Shown: positions 6,461-6,531 of the stretch, piece after piece
How positions within the stretch are numbered: position 1 is the first letter of the stretch
Layout of the letters: each line of letters begins with the position of its first letter
DNA from: Bacteroidales bacterium
GTDB taxonomy: Bacteria > Bacteroidota > Bacteroidia > Bacteroidales > VadinHA17
Direction of reading: 5' to 3'
DNA length: 6,531 nt
Assembly: GCA_031285575.1 (NCBI GenBank)
Contig: JAITVX010000119.1
Span: 1 to 6,531, forward strand
Notes under the pieces: generated by a model
What the model saw: the letters and a program-made list of their open reading frames with translations, nothing else
What the model was told of the DNA's origin: nothing
Database searches by the model: none
Program-made: the position numbers and the translations under genes

Positions 6461-6531
6461 CAGCAGGAATGCCCAAAACATTCTGTCGAGTTTTTCGTAA
6501 CGTGTAAATACTCTCCGAAAACGTTTTATCC
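6419..6531. mobile_element. Probable end of an IS5-type insertion sequence (continues beyond right edge)
   Basis: The transposase fragment implies an insertion sequence whose right end (relative to its own transcription) lies just left of 6431. GGCCTGTTAACGC beginning at 6419 is a reasonable candidate for the terminal inverted repeat, with TTAA just outside (6415-6418) as a possible target site. This boundary is a guess: the other end is not in the window, so the repeat cannot be matched, and the true end could lie as far left as about 6300. Confidence 0.35.
6431..6531 (-). CDS. IS5-family DDE transposase, C-terminal end only (5' part beyond right edge)
   Basis: Thirty-two codons and a TAG stop at 6433-6431 are in the window. 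The translation contains FRRVFTRYEKLD followed by the hydrophobic MFWAFLLIALIMDAI. An F-R-R-(I/V)-x-T/S-R-Y/F-(E/D)-K motif followed by a hydrophobic helix is the usual C-terminal end of IS5-family (DDE) transposases, just after the catalytic Glu region, which would lie beyond the edge. Such proteins cut and rejoin the ends of their own insertion sequence. Only the tail is visible, so I cannot say whether the gene is complete, frameshifted or active. It points towards gyrB, on the same strand, with about 300 bp between its stop and the gyrB start. Confidence 0.72.
   Translation of the reverse strand, partial: IKRFRRVFTRYEKLDRMFWAFLLIALIMDAIK

Overview
The window looks like chromosomal DNA of a Bacteroidota member, probably Bacteroidales or a relative. 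The main reasons are a DUF3078-type outer-membrane protein (a Bacteroidota family), a GyrB without the long insertion of the E. coli protein, starts that lack Shine-Dalgarno sequences but have A/T-rich leaders, and several upstream matches to the Bacteroidota promoter consensus (TTTG / TAnnTTTG). It is mostly a housekeeping region with one mobile-element remnant at the right edge. I see no phage, defence, CRISPR or biosynthetic system, and no RNA gene.

Layout, left to right. Bases 1-578 (minus) hold the N-terminal 192 residues of glutamyl-tRNA synthetase (gltX), which runs off the left edge and has its own promoter at 607-637. The gap 579-800 holds that promoter plus a two-copy repeat whose right copy forms a strong hairpin. 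Bases 801-2585 (minus) encode a secreted 594-residue protein ending in a DUF3078 outer-membrane beta-barrel, with an unusually long N-terminal region of unknown function. An AT-rich divergent intergenic region (2586-2786) carries a promoter for each side and an inverted repeat. Bases 2787-4136 (plus) encode a complete MATE-family efflux transporter. It converges on gyrB (4171-6132, minus) with only 34 bp between the stop codons. Upstream of gyrB is a non-coding stretch of about 300 bp with a candidate gyrB promoter, a long predicted leader and small inverted repeats. At the right edge (6431-6531, minus) lies the C-terminal end of an IS5-type transposase, cut by the window boundary.

The genes do not form one operon or pathway. 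gltX (tRNA charging) and gyrB (DNA supercoiling) are essential housekeeping genes. The DUF3078 protein belongs to the outer membrane and the MATE protein to the inner membrane, and the latter two are transcribed divergently from a shared AT-rich control region. The least explained items are the palindromic repeat before gltX, the N-terminal half of the DUF3078 protein, and the insertion-sequence end upstream of gyrB.
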